From Peromyscus leucopus (taxonomy: Eukaryota; Chordata; Mammalia; Rodentia; Cricetidae): a DNA stretch of 64,000 bases. How positions within the stretch are numbered: position 1 is the first letter of the stretch; every line of letters begins with the position of its first letter. The stretch is taken from positions 7,223,072-7,287,071 of the forward strand of contig NC_051082.1 in assembly GCF_004664715.2 (NCBI RefSeq), read 5' to 3'. The position numbers were made by a program, and so were the translations under genes. The notes beneath the pieces were generated by a model, which made no database searches, was not told where the DNA came from, and saw only the letters and a program-made list of their open reading frames with translations. Of the stretch, positions 44,351 to 55,074 are shown piece after piece.

Positions 44351-44563
44351 TTGATGTCTTCTCTTGACTCCAGTTATAAGCCAAATTCCACTCCCCCTCC
44401 ACCTTTTCCAGCTGAATCAACAGCTGAAAAACAAGGTCATTGAGCCAGTGGGGAGGAGAGCTTGCCGGCGGGGACCTTGCTTGTGGGACCGGCTTGATTT
44501 CCCCTTTTCCTTGTCTAGTTTGTCAGACTTAAAACTTCTGCCTGGAATCACTTAGATGCTGAG

Positions 44564-44564
<1 letters not shown>

Positions 44565-44612
<48 letters not shown>
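44565..44612. repeat. (TG)24 microsatellite
   Basis: Pure TG dinucleotides. Confidence 0.97.
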
Positions 44613-44615
<3 letters not shown>

Positions 44616-44879
44616 ACCAATCCCCTTTGCATTTTAAAAACAAAAGATCAAATACTTGGTTAGAAGACATTTGTAAAAGAGTGCTTTTGTTCTTGAGACC
44701 TCTGTGTTGGAACTGTATTTGTAGAAGGTAGGTCTTAGATGTGGGCCGCTTTCACGGAAAATAAGATTTCTATGCAAAAATATAACGGAAGCCCAGAGAG
44801 ATCAAAATCACTTTGTTGTATTACAGTCGCTGACGGCCACTGAGCGTGTTTTATATGCTGTGGTCTGTGCTCAGTAGAG

Positions 44880-45025
44880 CCATCATTTCATGTAATCCTC
44901 ACAGGAAAGAAGGGGGTCTGGTACCATCCATCTGGGTAAAATAAAGGAAGGGCCCGGAGAGGTCCAGTGAATTGCTCAAAGTCCAGCGGTTGTATAGGTG
45001 GAGTCAGAACTTGAATCCAGGTCCT
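44880..45025 (-). repeat. MIR remnant, antisense
   Basis: taatcctcacaggaaagaag, 'ggcccggagaggtccagtga' and 'gaacttgaatccaggtcc'. Confidence 0.75.
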
Positions 45026-46322
45026 AACTGTGCTCGTGACTGTGACCCTGTTGTGGTGTAGACAGTCCCCTCATGCTAACTTAGAAAGCAAGGCCCACTC
45101 TTGCGTTTGATGCTGCACTCATGGAGCAGGAAGCCTTTTTATTTTGTGCAGCTCAGAAAGTCTACCAGATGGAACATAAACAGACCAATGAAAGGAGTGA
45201 CTGCCTGCGTATTTAAACTTATTAAACTCTAAACCATGTCTCGAATACCCCAACAAGGACCAAAGGAGAGAGAAGGGGTCCCCTGGCTGTGGATTAAGGC
45301 CACATCCACATAAGTGGAATGTTCTATGTGGCTTCTTCAACATTCTCCTCTCCTTGTGTGGTGCAGGTTGGGCGGCTTGTTCATTACAATACAGTTTCTG
45401 CTAAAAGGAGCCAGGGCTTTACTCCTCTTTATCCTACAGCAGGGCTGCCAGCTGACGGGCAGCACTGGGGTCCTAGGCTTGGGCAGAGTGATGGGCTCTG
45501 GGTAGACGGCAGAGTTAGCACCAAGGTCTTGCGACTGTCAGAAAAAGAAAGACCCAGGGTCACTGCCCATCTCTCTCTGTGTCACATACCTTTTTCAAGG
45601 TCCAAATGAGGACATTTTAATGGTTGTGACCCTGAACATATTGTGTATGACTCTTGGCCAAAGACAAAGCATGGAGAACTTGCTATGAAGAACGATGTGG
45701 TTTATGTTTCCTGCGGTGCTGGGGATTGAACTCCAGACCTTGTGAATGCTGGGAAGTGCTCTCTCACTGACTGACATGCCCTCCTGGGGAGGGAAACCTC
45801 TAACCTCATACAGTGGTTGGAAAACTGTGATTGATCACAGTGGCTTGCGTTCTCCCTCATAGTGAATGGAGATGGCTTTGAAAGTTTTCTGTTCAAACTA
45901 ACATGTTTGAGGTGATGGATCTGGTAAGGACCCCAATCTGACCATTGCATGTTACACGTGTGTATTGAGATGCCACGCTGTACCCTATGAACACATAGTC
46001 ATTTCTGTGCCAATTAAATGTTTAAAGGTGCTTTTAAGAAAGAAAATAAGTACTGCTTTAATCGTATATGCTGGATGCCCAGACTTTCTGATGGACTGTT
46101 ACTGGTGTGTCATAGATGTACCTGTTGGCATCACACACCGTTTCCCATCACCATCCCAGTCCTGGTCAACGCTCAACTCCCTGGAGTGTTTTTTTTCTTC
46201 TTCTTCTTGATTCCTGTTTATTCTTTCAACTGAAAGGGATAGGTGGAGTGGAGTTCAGAGTTCTGTGTGTTGACATCTTTCAATATATCACCATTAGTTG
46301 TTCGGTAAGAATGCATCAGATT

Positions 46323-46463
46323 GTTGTAGTTTGAATGTGAAATGTCCCCCACAGGCTTACATGTGAGAACACATAGCCCCCAGCAGGTGGTGCTGTTGGG
46401 GAAGGTTGTTGAAGGAGGCGGAGCCTCGCTGGAGGAAGTGGGGCGTTGTAGGAGGGACTGGAG
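46323..46463 (+). repeat. MaLR-like LTR, 5' part
   Basis: gtagtttgaatgtgaaatgt, 'cccccacaggcttac' and 'gctggaggaagtggggcg'. Cut off by the next element. Confidence 0.5.
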
Positions 46464-46525
46464 TGTGGTGATATAATGTGTACCCCAACATATTGTTGGA
46501 AACAGGGGAATTTAAAAATGCTACA
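46464..46525 (+). mobile_element. Internally deleted remnant of the solo-LTR family
   Basis: Starts TGTGGTGATATAATGTG like the 5' end of the four full copies and ends AATGCTACA like their 3' end, but is only 62 bp long. No target duplication is visible. Confidence 0.45.
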
Positions 46526-47677
46526 AACATGTAACTCTCCCCAGCCCATGACAGAGCCCACTATAATTAGCTTGGATGTAGCCGGGACACTAGTGGTTAG
46601 TGGTTTAAAAATCTCTCGAGGCCATTCTTGTTATTTTTTGATTGGGTCTTTTGACCTCCTGCCTCAGCTTCCTTGGTAGCTGTGAATTACCAGCAGCTAC
46701 CAGGCGATTCTAATGGGTTGCTGGGGTGAGCTTTGCTAACTGGTTGCAGCTGCAGCCGGTTTCTATCACGTGCCTCTCACTGTCGGCTCTAGCGTTCTCT
46801 TCTCATCCCCGGGGTGTGCTGTGTTCCACCCTCACAAGCCAAGTTTCCTGGGACCTTGTCCGTGATGATTGTGGAAGCCCATAGGCTTTGGTACCACCGG
46901 GTTTGCGACTGAGGATGCTTCTTACTAGTGATGTTGGGAAAACCAACAGGTATCTTTTAGTCCGTGTTTCTACAGCTCTCAAACAGGGCTAATAAATTCC
47001 TGTTTCGAGGGGACGCTGCACGGTGAGCATCCATCACTACTGCTTTGATGGCTGCTATGGCTCCTCTTGCTGTTTTATCTATGTGAGCATCTCATAACGG
47101 AGTGGTCTGTGGATGGTCCTCGCCTAGCCAGGAGGAAGGCTTCCTGAGAGGGAAGTGTCTGTGTTTACTCAGAACACAGACATTCTTCTGTGTGCTCGCT
47201 TTATGTAAAAACCAGGGGCTGTAGCCGGGGGCGTAGAGCAGAGACACTGACGTGGGATAAAGTGATGAACGCAGACACATGGTACGAGGACCCGGAGAGC
47301 AAATGGTCCAGCAGGTGGGTGGCTGAAAGCTAGGAGGTACCGGGAGGAGGCAGCATGAAAACCGGAGTTGAGTACCAGAGTACTGAGCCGAGCTTTGGTT
47401 GGAAGAGGATGTGGGGAGGGATCGGGGTAGGAGAAGGTTTGGAAAACATGGGGGAGGTGTATTTGGGAACAGTCGAGATGTCTTCTGTCCCGCTTAGTAT
47501 CGTCAGATTGGAGGATGGAATGTGCAATAGAAGATTTTTCCCTTAATGCCAGAGAGTGAGGATGACCAGGAAGGTTGGACAAGGCTGAAGAAAGGATGGA
47601 GGACCAGCCTAGGGGAGGGAGAGCCACCCTGAGCGAGCCTTCGCTGCCCAGCATCCCCGAGCCCGCCGCCCACTCAC

Positions 47678-47848
47678 GTCATCAGAGTGCTCCTGCAATG
47701 GATGTCTGAGTACTTCTTGGCCGGTTGGAACTTATTTAATTCTTCCTCCTTCAGCTTCTGGAGCTGCTGTTCTCTCTTTTTCATGGCATTTTCCTCTCGC
47801 AGTATGGTGAAATACCCACGGCCTATCTTCACACACTGGATCAGGAAG
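47678..47848 (-). CDS. Ccdc60: Ccdc60 coding exon (first in window), coiled-coil region
   Basis: This exon has 171 nt: one base finishing a codon, 56 codons starting FLIQCVKIGRGY, and two bases (AC) carried forward. The acceptor is TGCCTCCAG|C and the donor is AC|GTGAGT. The peptide contains a charged heptad-like stretch, REENAMKKREQQLQKLKEEE, which is the strongest coiled-coil signal of the protein and explains its name. I recognise the block as the N-terminal conserved part of CCDC60, differing from the remembered human protein at only a few positions. The preceding exon, expected to carry the ATG, was not found up to base 64000. The split first codon ends in C, compatible with Arg or Ser. 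Confidence 0.95.
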
Positions 47849-48105
47849 CTGGAGGCAAAAGCAGGGGCAGGAGGTGGGGGAGGGAGATAGAGGCAGACAG
47901 ACAGGCAGATAGGTGCACAGGGAGATGGATATAAAGGGAGGGGGAGAGAGATGAGGGATAAATAGATGGACAGATAGATGTAGAGGCATAGGGAGAGTGG
48001 GCGGGGGTGGGAAGAGATATCAAAGACAAGCTCTTAAGTATATTAGGACAATACCCTTCAGTCTGAGGATCAGCTATCTCACGCCCACAGAACAGGACCC
48101 TTATA

Positions 48106-48400
48106 TCATGGCTTGAGTGTGACATGTCCCCCACAGGCTTGGCTCTTCAGCTGGTGACCCTCCTTTGGGAGTCTGTGGGGCTTTTGAGATGTGGGGAGCA
48201 GCTGGCAGATGTGGGGAGCAGCTGGCAGATGTGGGTCATGGGGGACCTTTGAAGGTCTGTCACCTGCCGCCAGCGACTGAGCTGCCCTGTGTCCAGCCAT
48301 CCCTGCCATGATGGACTGAAACCGTGAGATAAAATGGACCTTTCCTTCTTTGTCAGATGGTCTGTATCAGCTGTTTGTCACGGTCACATGGAAGTAAGAA
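48106..48400 (+). repeat. MaLR-like LTR with 21-bp duplication
   Basis: atggcttgagtgtgacatgt and 'cccccacaggcttgg' begin the element; 'ccatgatggactgaaaccgt' is near the end. A 21-bp unit (gatgtggggagcagctggca) is repeated in tandem at about 48189-48232. Confidence 0.6.
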
Positions 48401-48611
48401 AGATCCCCCCCCACCCCCGTCTCTGCATTTCCAGAGTCAGACAGCCCCTCCCCCAGCTTGAGCGCTGCACCTGTCTTTGACTAAGACCTGGGACAGGCTG
48501 TTTCATCCCTGGAAGGCTGTGTTCCACCTCCCGGCTGGTATTTACGGAGCATGTTTCCTAGAGTGAGCCTGCTAAAGGATGCTATGAGGAGACACGAAGA
48601 GCCAGAGTCCA

Positions 48612-48804
48612 GGCCAGGGAGATGACTCTGTTGGTAAAGTGCCTTCCACGCAGTGTGAGGACCCCAGTTCAGGTCTCCAGAACCATGTAAAAAGGCCAGA
48701 GATGACAGCATGCTCCTGGGCGTAGCAGAGGCAGGCACATGCCTGAAGCTCACTGCCCAGCCAATCAAGCTGGATTGATGCACTGTAGCTGTGGTGAGAG
48801 ACCT
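48612..48804 (+). repeat. Composite SINE, 5' half, split by an LTR
   Basis: ccagggagatgactctgttg head, 'accccagttcaggtctcca' and 'gcagaggcaggcacatgc'. It continues at 49275 with gaccttgtctcaaaaact. Confidence 0.75.
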
Positions 48805-49274
48805 TGGGGTGATATACTGTGTACCCTAATAAACTTGCCTGAAGATCAGAGGACAGAGCCAGCCACCAGATTAGACACAGAGGTCAGGCAATCGTGGCAC
48901 ACACCTTTAATCCTAGCACTCAGGAGGCAGAGATCTATCTGAATCCCTGAGTTGAAGGTCACACTGGGCTACAAGAGATTGATCCAGTCTAGGAGCAAAA
49001 CAGAGCCAGGCAGTGGTGGCACACACTTTTAATCTCAGCACTTGAGATCTCATGCCTTTGCTTGGAAAGCACACAGGCCTTTAATCCCAGGAAGTGACAT
49101 GGCAGGGCAAGGAAACAGGAACTCACTCTCTTGAGACTGAGGATTTCATAGAGGTAAGAACTAGTGGCTGGCTGTTCTGCTTCTCTGATCTTTCAGCTTT
49201 CACTCTGATATCTGGCTCTGTTTTTTTTTTTTTTTTAATTTATTTATTTAAAGTCCATCTAAGATTAGAACAAC
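48805..49274 (+). mobile_element. Solo-LTR-like element, copy 3 (plus), nested in a SINE
   Basis: Starts TGGGGTGATATACTG and ends ...GATTAGAACAAC, aligned with the ends of the other copies although more diverged. The 6-bp flank agacct occurs at 48799-48804 and 49275-49280. Two B1-like modules (cctttaatcc at about 48903 and a weaker one at about 49028) are present. A 16-T run interrupts the 3' part. Confidence 0.7.
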
Positions 49275-49405
49275 AGACCTTGTCTCAAAAACTAAAGATG
49301 AAGAATGATCAAGGAATGTCTCCACATGAATGGACCTCACATGCACATACACCAGCACGCAAATGTGTACAACCCACAGTAACATACACACAGTAACACA
49401 CACAC

Positions 49406-49461
<56 letters not shown>

Positions 49462-49462
49462 C
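49275..49462 (+). repeat. Composite SINE, 3' half, with (CA)n tail
   Basis: gaccttgtctcaaaaactaa, 'gatgaagaatgatcaaggaa', 'tcacatgcacatacacc', then (CA)n at 49411-49459. Continuation of 48612-48804. Confidence 0.75.
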
Positions 49463-49667
49463 ACAGCCAACAGGATTAGAGACATCATGCGTAGGAAGAA
49501 CCAGCAGGTGCCAGGCCTTCAGAGGGGCATGTCCATGATCATTGATGGCAGAGCAGGTAGCACTGAGGGTCTGGGGTTTGACCATGAGCACCAAAGACCC
49601 CAGAATTTTGTTCACGCTGTATCCCCAAGTCACCACACACAGGCTGCTTATCAAGAATTTGAAGAGC

Positions 49668-49807
49668 GCCAGGCGGTGGTGGTGCTCACCTTTAATCCCA
49701 GCACTGGGGAGGCAGAGGCAGGAGGATCTTTGTGAGTTCGAGGCCAGCCTGGGCTACCAAGTGAGTTCCAGAAAAGGTGCAAAGCTACACAGAGAAACCC
49801 TGTCTCG

Positions 49808-49839
<32 letters not shown>

Positions 49840-49840
49840 A
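49668..49840 (+). mobile_element. B1 SINE with perfect 15-bp target duplication
   Basis: gccaggcggtggtggtgctc head to an (AAAAC)n-type tail. aagaatttgaagagc occurs at 49653-49667 and 49841-49855 without mismatch, indicating a young insertion. Confidence 0.96.
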
Positions 49841-50304
49841 AAGAATTTGAAGAGCAAATTAAATTTCAGACCCAAAATGTCTCTGTAGGAAACATGGTGG
49901 TAGTTTACTGTGTTGCCTCAGTACAGACAAGTTGACGAAATGCACACACCCATCATTCTTTGCTCTGCAGCTCATTGCTGTCAAATCCCACCTCTGCTAA
50001 AGATAGCTAAGAGGAAGGAGGTGCGGCCATGTGCATCAGGGCTGATCAAGGGGCTGTGGTTGGGTTGGCAAAGAAAGGTCAGATCCCAACACAGGTCACA
50101 TGGTACAGTAGCCATCTACACGTAACAACTCAGATGTCTAAGCCAAGCTCACAAATGTGTGAGAGACACACACACAAAAGGCCAACAATAACACAGAGTG
50201 ATAGGGAGAGAAGATTCTGGGCTTTGGGGGAGGGGCATCTAATTCAGACTAGACGGTCTTTGGAAACCTCATTCAGGAGAAAATGATATTTGATCCCTCT
50301 CTTT

Positions 50305-50425
50305 TGAAGTGGCCCCTTTCTCCTGGTTTCTCACTGTGTAGATCGAACTGGCCCTGAACTCAAAATTCTCTTGCCTCAGCCTCTGAGCTCTGGGATTATA
50401 AGAGTATACCACCCTTCCCTGGCAT
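50305..50425 (-). repeat. B1 SINE, antisense, diverged
   Basis: tcactgtgtagatcgaactg, 'cttgcctcagcctctgagct' and 'gggattataagagtata'. Confidence 0.75.
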
Positions 50426-50516
50426 TGCTTAATTTTGGATGGAAATCTCAAGCATTGTGTTTCTCTTTGCTGTGGCAAAGTTTGGGCAGAAACAATTATT
50501 TCTTATTACTTGGTTC

Positions 50517-50577
50517 TTCCAGACAGGGATTCTCTGTGTAGCTTTGGCTACCCTGGAACTCGCTCTGTAGACAGAGT
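50517..50577 (-). repeat. B1 SINE fragment, antisense
   Basis: cagacagggattctctgtgt, then 'ggaactcgctctgtagac'. Confidence 0.8.
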
Positions 50578-51820
50578 ATCTCGGGCGGCAGCCAGCTGTT
50601 AACTGTCACTGCGTCGTGTCTCTGGGGCTGCACCAACCGTCAAGGATGCTGCGTTTCCCGAGGGAAGGTTCACAGTAGTGGGGAAGAACTGTACACAAAC
50701 ACCTTCTTCACAATGGCCAAAAGGCCGTGGGGGAGGGGTGTGCGAGGGGTCCGGGTTACCTAGGGAGGAGGGCCTTCCTGGAGGAGGTGACGGTTATGGC
50801 TAAGGAGGAGCTCCCCAGGAGGAAGCGGGGGTCAGAGTGCTGATGAATGAACTGGTCAGCATAAATGCAGAGCTGAGTCTGCTCCTGGCCTGCTGAGCGG
50901 GGAACTGAAGCCCAGACGGTGTATGGCAGAGGCCGGGAGCCTTGCGTCCTGAAGTGAACCTGGATTTGGGGGCTTCAGGGGGCTGTGCTTTCTAAAGATG
51001 CTCTGGGATGCTGCAAACATCTCACGGAGTGTTTGTGGGTGGCTTTCTAAGCTAGTGAGTTCCACAGACAGGGTGGGACTGGAAAACCTGAGGAAACTAC
51101 CGAGTTTTCAGCCCTTCTCCAGCCAAGGCAGCCGGAATCCCAGCTGCTGCGCCTTCTGGAAGGGCCCAAGTGACAGGTGAACAGGGTTGGTGGAGGGGAG
51201 AGCCAGACGCCAGACATCCCAGTCTATTCCGGGAACTTCAGACGGCGGGATCACGGAATGAGCCCGGAGGTGTTCCCCAGACACTGCAGAGGCCCATTTA
51301 AAAATGCTTAATTTTATTTTGCAGATTCTCATTTAATTCCCTGTATGTTTCCTACATCCTCCTCATCATTATTGCTGATTGCTGATTACTAGGCTATTTG
51401 TAGGATGAGAGCTATTTGCAGGGAAGAGCAGTTTTGGGCTCTAAATCCGTTCACGGGGGTGAGGGGGCTTTTGCTCACTACTTCACGGGGTGTAGAGCTC
51501 CCTTAGCTGACATCAAAGAGGGATGGTGTGGAGGGAGGTGACTGCCAGCCGGCACTGGGGAGTGGAGGCAGAGGCGGGTTACACAATGTCAAGTTTCCTC
51601 TGCCAGACACAACTTCCTCACTGTTGCATGGGGCAGTGTTTGCATTTTCAAGGGACCTGTGTTCTCTGTAGGTGTCCAGGACTGTTGTAAGGGGATGGGA
51701 GGATGGCTGCTGTGCCAGTGGGCGGACTCTGCAGGGCTCAGTGGGTTAGGGCAAGGGAACAGAAGTGTGCCATGAGAAGGCAGAGGAAGGGGCAGGTTCA
51801 AGTGGGATTTTTGCTTTGTT

Positions 51821-51822
<2 letters not shown>

Positions 51823-51871
<49 letters not shown>

Positions 51872-52182
51872 TGTGTGTTTGTAGTGGATGCACGTGTGCG
51901 TGCAGGTGTCTGTGTGCAGAGGCCGAGGGAGGATGCCATGTGTCCCGCTCCCTGTCACTTTCCATCTTATTTCCTTGGTGTAGATTCTCTCACTGATCCT
52001 GGAGCTAGGCTGCTAACCAGGAAGTCCCAGTGATCCTCCTGCCTCCACCCATGACAGTGCTGGGGTCACAGACAGGAAGGAGACTACTCTGGCTTCTTAT
52101 GTGGGTTCCAGGATTTTAACTCAGGCCTTTAACATACTTGTGCAGCGAGGGATCTAATCTGCTGAGCTATCTCCCCGTCCCT
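51823..52182 (-). repeat. Composite SINE, antisense, with (TG)n
   Basis: (TG)n at 51823-51878, then 'gtgtagattctctcactgat', 'gtgctggggtcacagacagg', 'taactcaggcctttaacata' and 'ctgagctatctccccgtccc'. Confidence 0.75.
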
Positions 52183-52639
52183 TGGGTGGGTTTCAAAATA
52201 GCGTTTGTTTTTATTTTTAATTGACACAATGATCGCACATGTTTTTTGGGGGGGGCAGTGTGGTATCTCTGTACAAGTGTGAGTGGGTAATGACCGTTCG
52301 GGGTAAGTGGCATTACCATCACCCCACATACTGGTTAGTTGTTGTGTTGGGAACATGCCAAGTCTCTCGTCTATTAGCGGTTTGCAAACAGTTAAAGGTT
52401 GTCAATTAGCTATAGCCCTCCGTGCTGTGGACCACCTGAAGTCCCACTGCACCCTTAGCCCATTAGCCACCCCTTCTCCTTCCCAGCCTTAAGTCACCAC
52501 CATCCCGCTCCCTGCTTCTATGCCATCGACATTTTTAGCTTCTGCTTATTTTAGGGCACGCCGCGTTTGCTCTTCTGCGCCTGATCCACCTCACCCAACG
52601 CGACCCCCTCCAGCTTCCCCGGGTAATTATCAATATTAA

Positions 52640-53065
52640 GTGTGATGCTTAGCTTTAATTGCCAACTTGACATTGGAGAATCGCCTGGGAGCTGGCCCTC
52701 TGGGCGTGCCTGTGGGGAATTATCTTGATTATGTTAACTGAGGTGAAAAGCGCCATCTTGATGATGGGTGAGACCGTGCCATGGGCTGCATCCTGTACGC
52801 TGTAAATGTGGAGCAATCTAGTTCCATGCGAGCATGCACGGTGCGAGCATGCACGGTGCGAGCATGCACGGTGCGAGCATGCACGATGCGAGCAGCCGAG
52901 CTGTCTTCCTGTCTTCTTCCTGGCTGAGGGTGTGGTGTGGCCAGCTGAAGTCCCGTCACTGAACTTCCCTGCCTCGAGGACTACACCCCGGAGCTGTGAG
53001 CTGGAATCAACCCCTTTTCCATTTTGTTACTTTGCTCGGAGTATCTCATCACAGAAACAGGGGAA
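52640..53065 (+). repeat. Long rodent interspersed repeat related to family B
   Basis: gctttaattgccaacttgac, 'ttatcttgattatgttaact' and 'gagctggaatcaaccccttt' follow the order of a known rodent repeat. A minisatellite lies inside. Confidence 0.6.
52828..52894. repeat. 15-bp CpG-containing minisatellite, 4.5 copies
   Basis: Units gcgagcatgcacggt start at 52828, 52843, 52858 and 52873. Each has a GCATGC palindrome and two CpG. The last full copy has one change. Confidence 0.95.
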
Positions 53066-53084
53066 GACAGTAAGAGACACTTGT

Positions 53085-53205
53085 GTACATGTTAATTTGA
53101 AAGCGTCTCACCATGTGATCCGGGATGGCCCCTCCATCTTGGGAGCCTACTGCAGCCATCTCCCAAGTGCTAGGATTACAGGCTTGACCACCACAGCTGG
53201 CTAAT
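53085..53205 (-). repeat. Old B1-like SINE, antisense
   Basis: cgtctcaccatgtgatccgg and 'caagtgctaggattacaggc'. Confidence 0.6.
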
Positions 53206-53804
53206 GAAGCAGGTGAGCTTCAGATAGGACAGGCATTCATTAGTTCACGGCCCAGAGGGCTGACGGGAGGATTCAGTGAGCCCCTGGATGTAGTGAGTTT
53301 AGTTTAACACCTATGGCATAGGACCCAGTCATGGGGATCGATGCTTAGTATGGTCAACCTGCTTAATGGTCCAGAGAGGCCAGTGTGATTGACAGATGAG
53401 AAAACAGAGGGGGAGGGGAGGTAAATATGTGAGGAGCGTCATGGCAGATGAAAAGTACAAGAGAAGACGTTAGAAAACCCGGGCCTTTAAAGGAACCAGA
53501 CCCCAAGCAGACAGGATGGAGAGCAGGGTTGGAGCAACAGCCACCCCACCCACCTCCTCACTATCAAGACAACTTGACTTTGGATACACTGTATCCAAGA
53601 CCCACATCCCTACCCTGACGCCTGTTACTTAGTTTAAAGTTATGCTCCGTAACTGTCATGTAGCACAGGCCGCACGTGAACCAGCTTGCTTCTTGGGTGC
53701 AGGACCCCTCCGTCCTCTGGGAGCCTTTGAAGAATAAACACTGGCTGTGTCTCTTGAGATCTCTCCTGTGATCATCGCTATTGAAGACCCTCTGCCTAAA
53801 AGGA

Positions 53805-53975
53805 TGACTCCTCTCTCGCCTCTCCCCTCCTCCTCTCCTCTCCCCTCCTCCTTCTCTCCTCTACCCTTCCCTTCTTCTCTCCTTCTCTCATTTCCTCCCC
53901 TCTCCCCTCCCCTCCCCTCCCCTCCCCTCCCTTCTCTTCGCCCCTCCTCTCCCCTCCTCTCCTTACCCCTCTCCA
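53805..53975. repeat. (CCCCT)n-type pyrimidine tract
   Basis: cctcccctcccctcccc units with variants for 170 bp. Open on both strands only because of composition. Confidence 0.95.
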
Positions 53976-54086
53976 ATGCTATAACCTACAAAGAAAATGG
54001 TAGGGTTGCTTCCTAAACTCCACCTCCAGGCTCCAAGCTCACACATTCAGTAGGAAGCCTTGGGTTTCTGTACCTCCTGCTGCTTG

Positions 54087-54283
54087 GTATGCCCAGGTCA
54101 TCCCCGGGTCTGCGGTGTGCCCAGGTCACCCCTAGGTCTGCGGTGTGCCCAGATCACCCCCGGGTCTGCAGTGTGCCCAGGTCATCCCTAGGTCTGCAGT
54201 GTTCCCAGATCACCCCCAGGTCTGCAGTGTGCCCAGGTTGTCCCTAGGTCTGCGGTGTGCCCAGATCACCCCTGGGTCTGCAG
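54087..54283. repeat. 28-bp minisatellite, seven copies, 56-bp higher-order pattern
   Basis: Units start at 54091, 54119, 54147, 54175, 54203, 54231 and 54259, each containing gcccag.tca and ggtctgc. Copies 3, 5 and 7 share cagatcacccc, while 2, 4 and 6 share ccctaggtctgc. A plus-strand open frame over the array is not evidence of a gene. Confidence 0.94.
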
Positions 54284-55074
54284 GAAGCCTTCCTCTCTTG
54301 GGGTCATGTTCTGTCCATCTCAGACTCCATCTGTGGCTCACCAGGCTCAGCAAATGCTCCTTCCCTTCTCCATCCGGTGTATTCAGGGGTGAGGTGTATT
54401 TCCCAGTGGGGGCTCCTTGGTTGACTGGTTGTCAACATGGTGCTGTGCAGGTGTGTGAAGTGAGTTTTTTCCCCTGGGTCCAGGAGAAGAATGATGGCGA
54501 CAATTACCTCACTAGACCAGGACAAGTGAGAAGGGGGGGAGCATGCATACAGGAGCCCGGAAATGCCAGCCTAGATCACCCGACCCCAGTCAACCTACAT
54601 CTTACAAAAATATGTATTAAAGTCACTGAATTTTGGGGAGGCAGCTTGTTACACGGCCCCAGGGTGAAAATTGCTGATTCATACATCATCCGCTGTAAAA
54701 ATGAAATAGTCTTATTGAGAAAAAAAAAATAAAAGAAAAAGAAAAACATCTCAATTAAATTAAATATGATCATATTTGACTCCATATGTACTGACTCCAT
54801 GTTACTGTGGGTATTAAAATGTGGGAAAGTATGCTTTGTAGACGTGATAAGACATGTCAGGAAGAAAGCAGTTGACCCAGACTATAGAAAAGGGGGGCCT
54901 GCAGTATAATGTGGAACACAAAGCAATTAACGGTCTTTTTCTAAGCAGGGTGGGGCTATTAGGTAAAACACCTGCTCTTCTCTGTAGGCTAAGGTCCCCC
55001 CACCCCGTGGTGTTGTGTTTATCAAACAGCTGGGTTGGACATAGCAAGGCTATTAATTTCTGTTGCTTGCTTTG

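Larger units (their letters stand above)
41671..47677 (-). other. Ccdc60 intron 41671-47677
   Basis: This 6.0-kb intron contains a long minus-oriented rodent repeat with an internal purine tract (41965-42415), three (TG)n tracts, an antisense B1 with a (CT)n tail (44131-44350), an MIR remnant (44880-45025), a MaLR-like piece (46323-46463) and a deleted LTR remnant (46464-46525). 42860-44110, 45030-46310 and 46530-47670 contain nothing recognisable. Confidence 0.6.
2397..47848 (-). other. Ccdc60: Ccdc60 gene, internal part (10 coding exons, both ends missing)
   Basis: Seen: ten minus-strand exons with AG/GT boundaries and matching phases give one continuous reading frame of about 464 codons over 45 kb. 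Known from memory of the family: CCDC60 is a coiled-coil domain protein of about 550 residues, largely covered by a domain of unknown function (DUF4698). Its biochemical role is not established; expression is reported mainly in ciliated tissues and testis. Inferred: the start codon exon lies right of base 64000 and the stop codon exon left of base 1. Exon sizes in transcript order are 171, 108, 108, 91, 232, 88, 150, 123, 132 and 190 nt. Nothing suggests a pseudogene: introns are present and no frame is broken. Confidence 0.95.

Noticed and set aside
49248..49654. Cys/Val-rich frames resembling cysteine-rich peptides
   Set aside because: Translations of the (CA)n tract. The same applies to the TG/CA tracts near 200, 10300, 24270, 42800, 51850 and 62400.
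53656..53976. Arg/Glu/Gly-rich frame on the minus strand
   Set aside because: A translation of the (CCCCT)n tract. Composition only.
54145..54732. 195-codon plus-strand open frame
   Set aside because: The first third is the 28-bp minisatellite and the rest has no recognisable domain or conserved texture. The repeat unit explains the openness.
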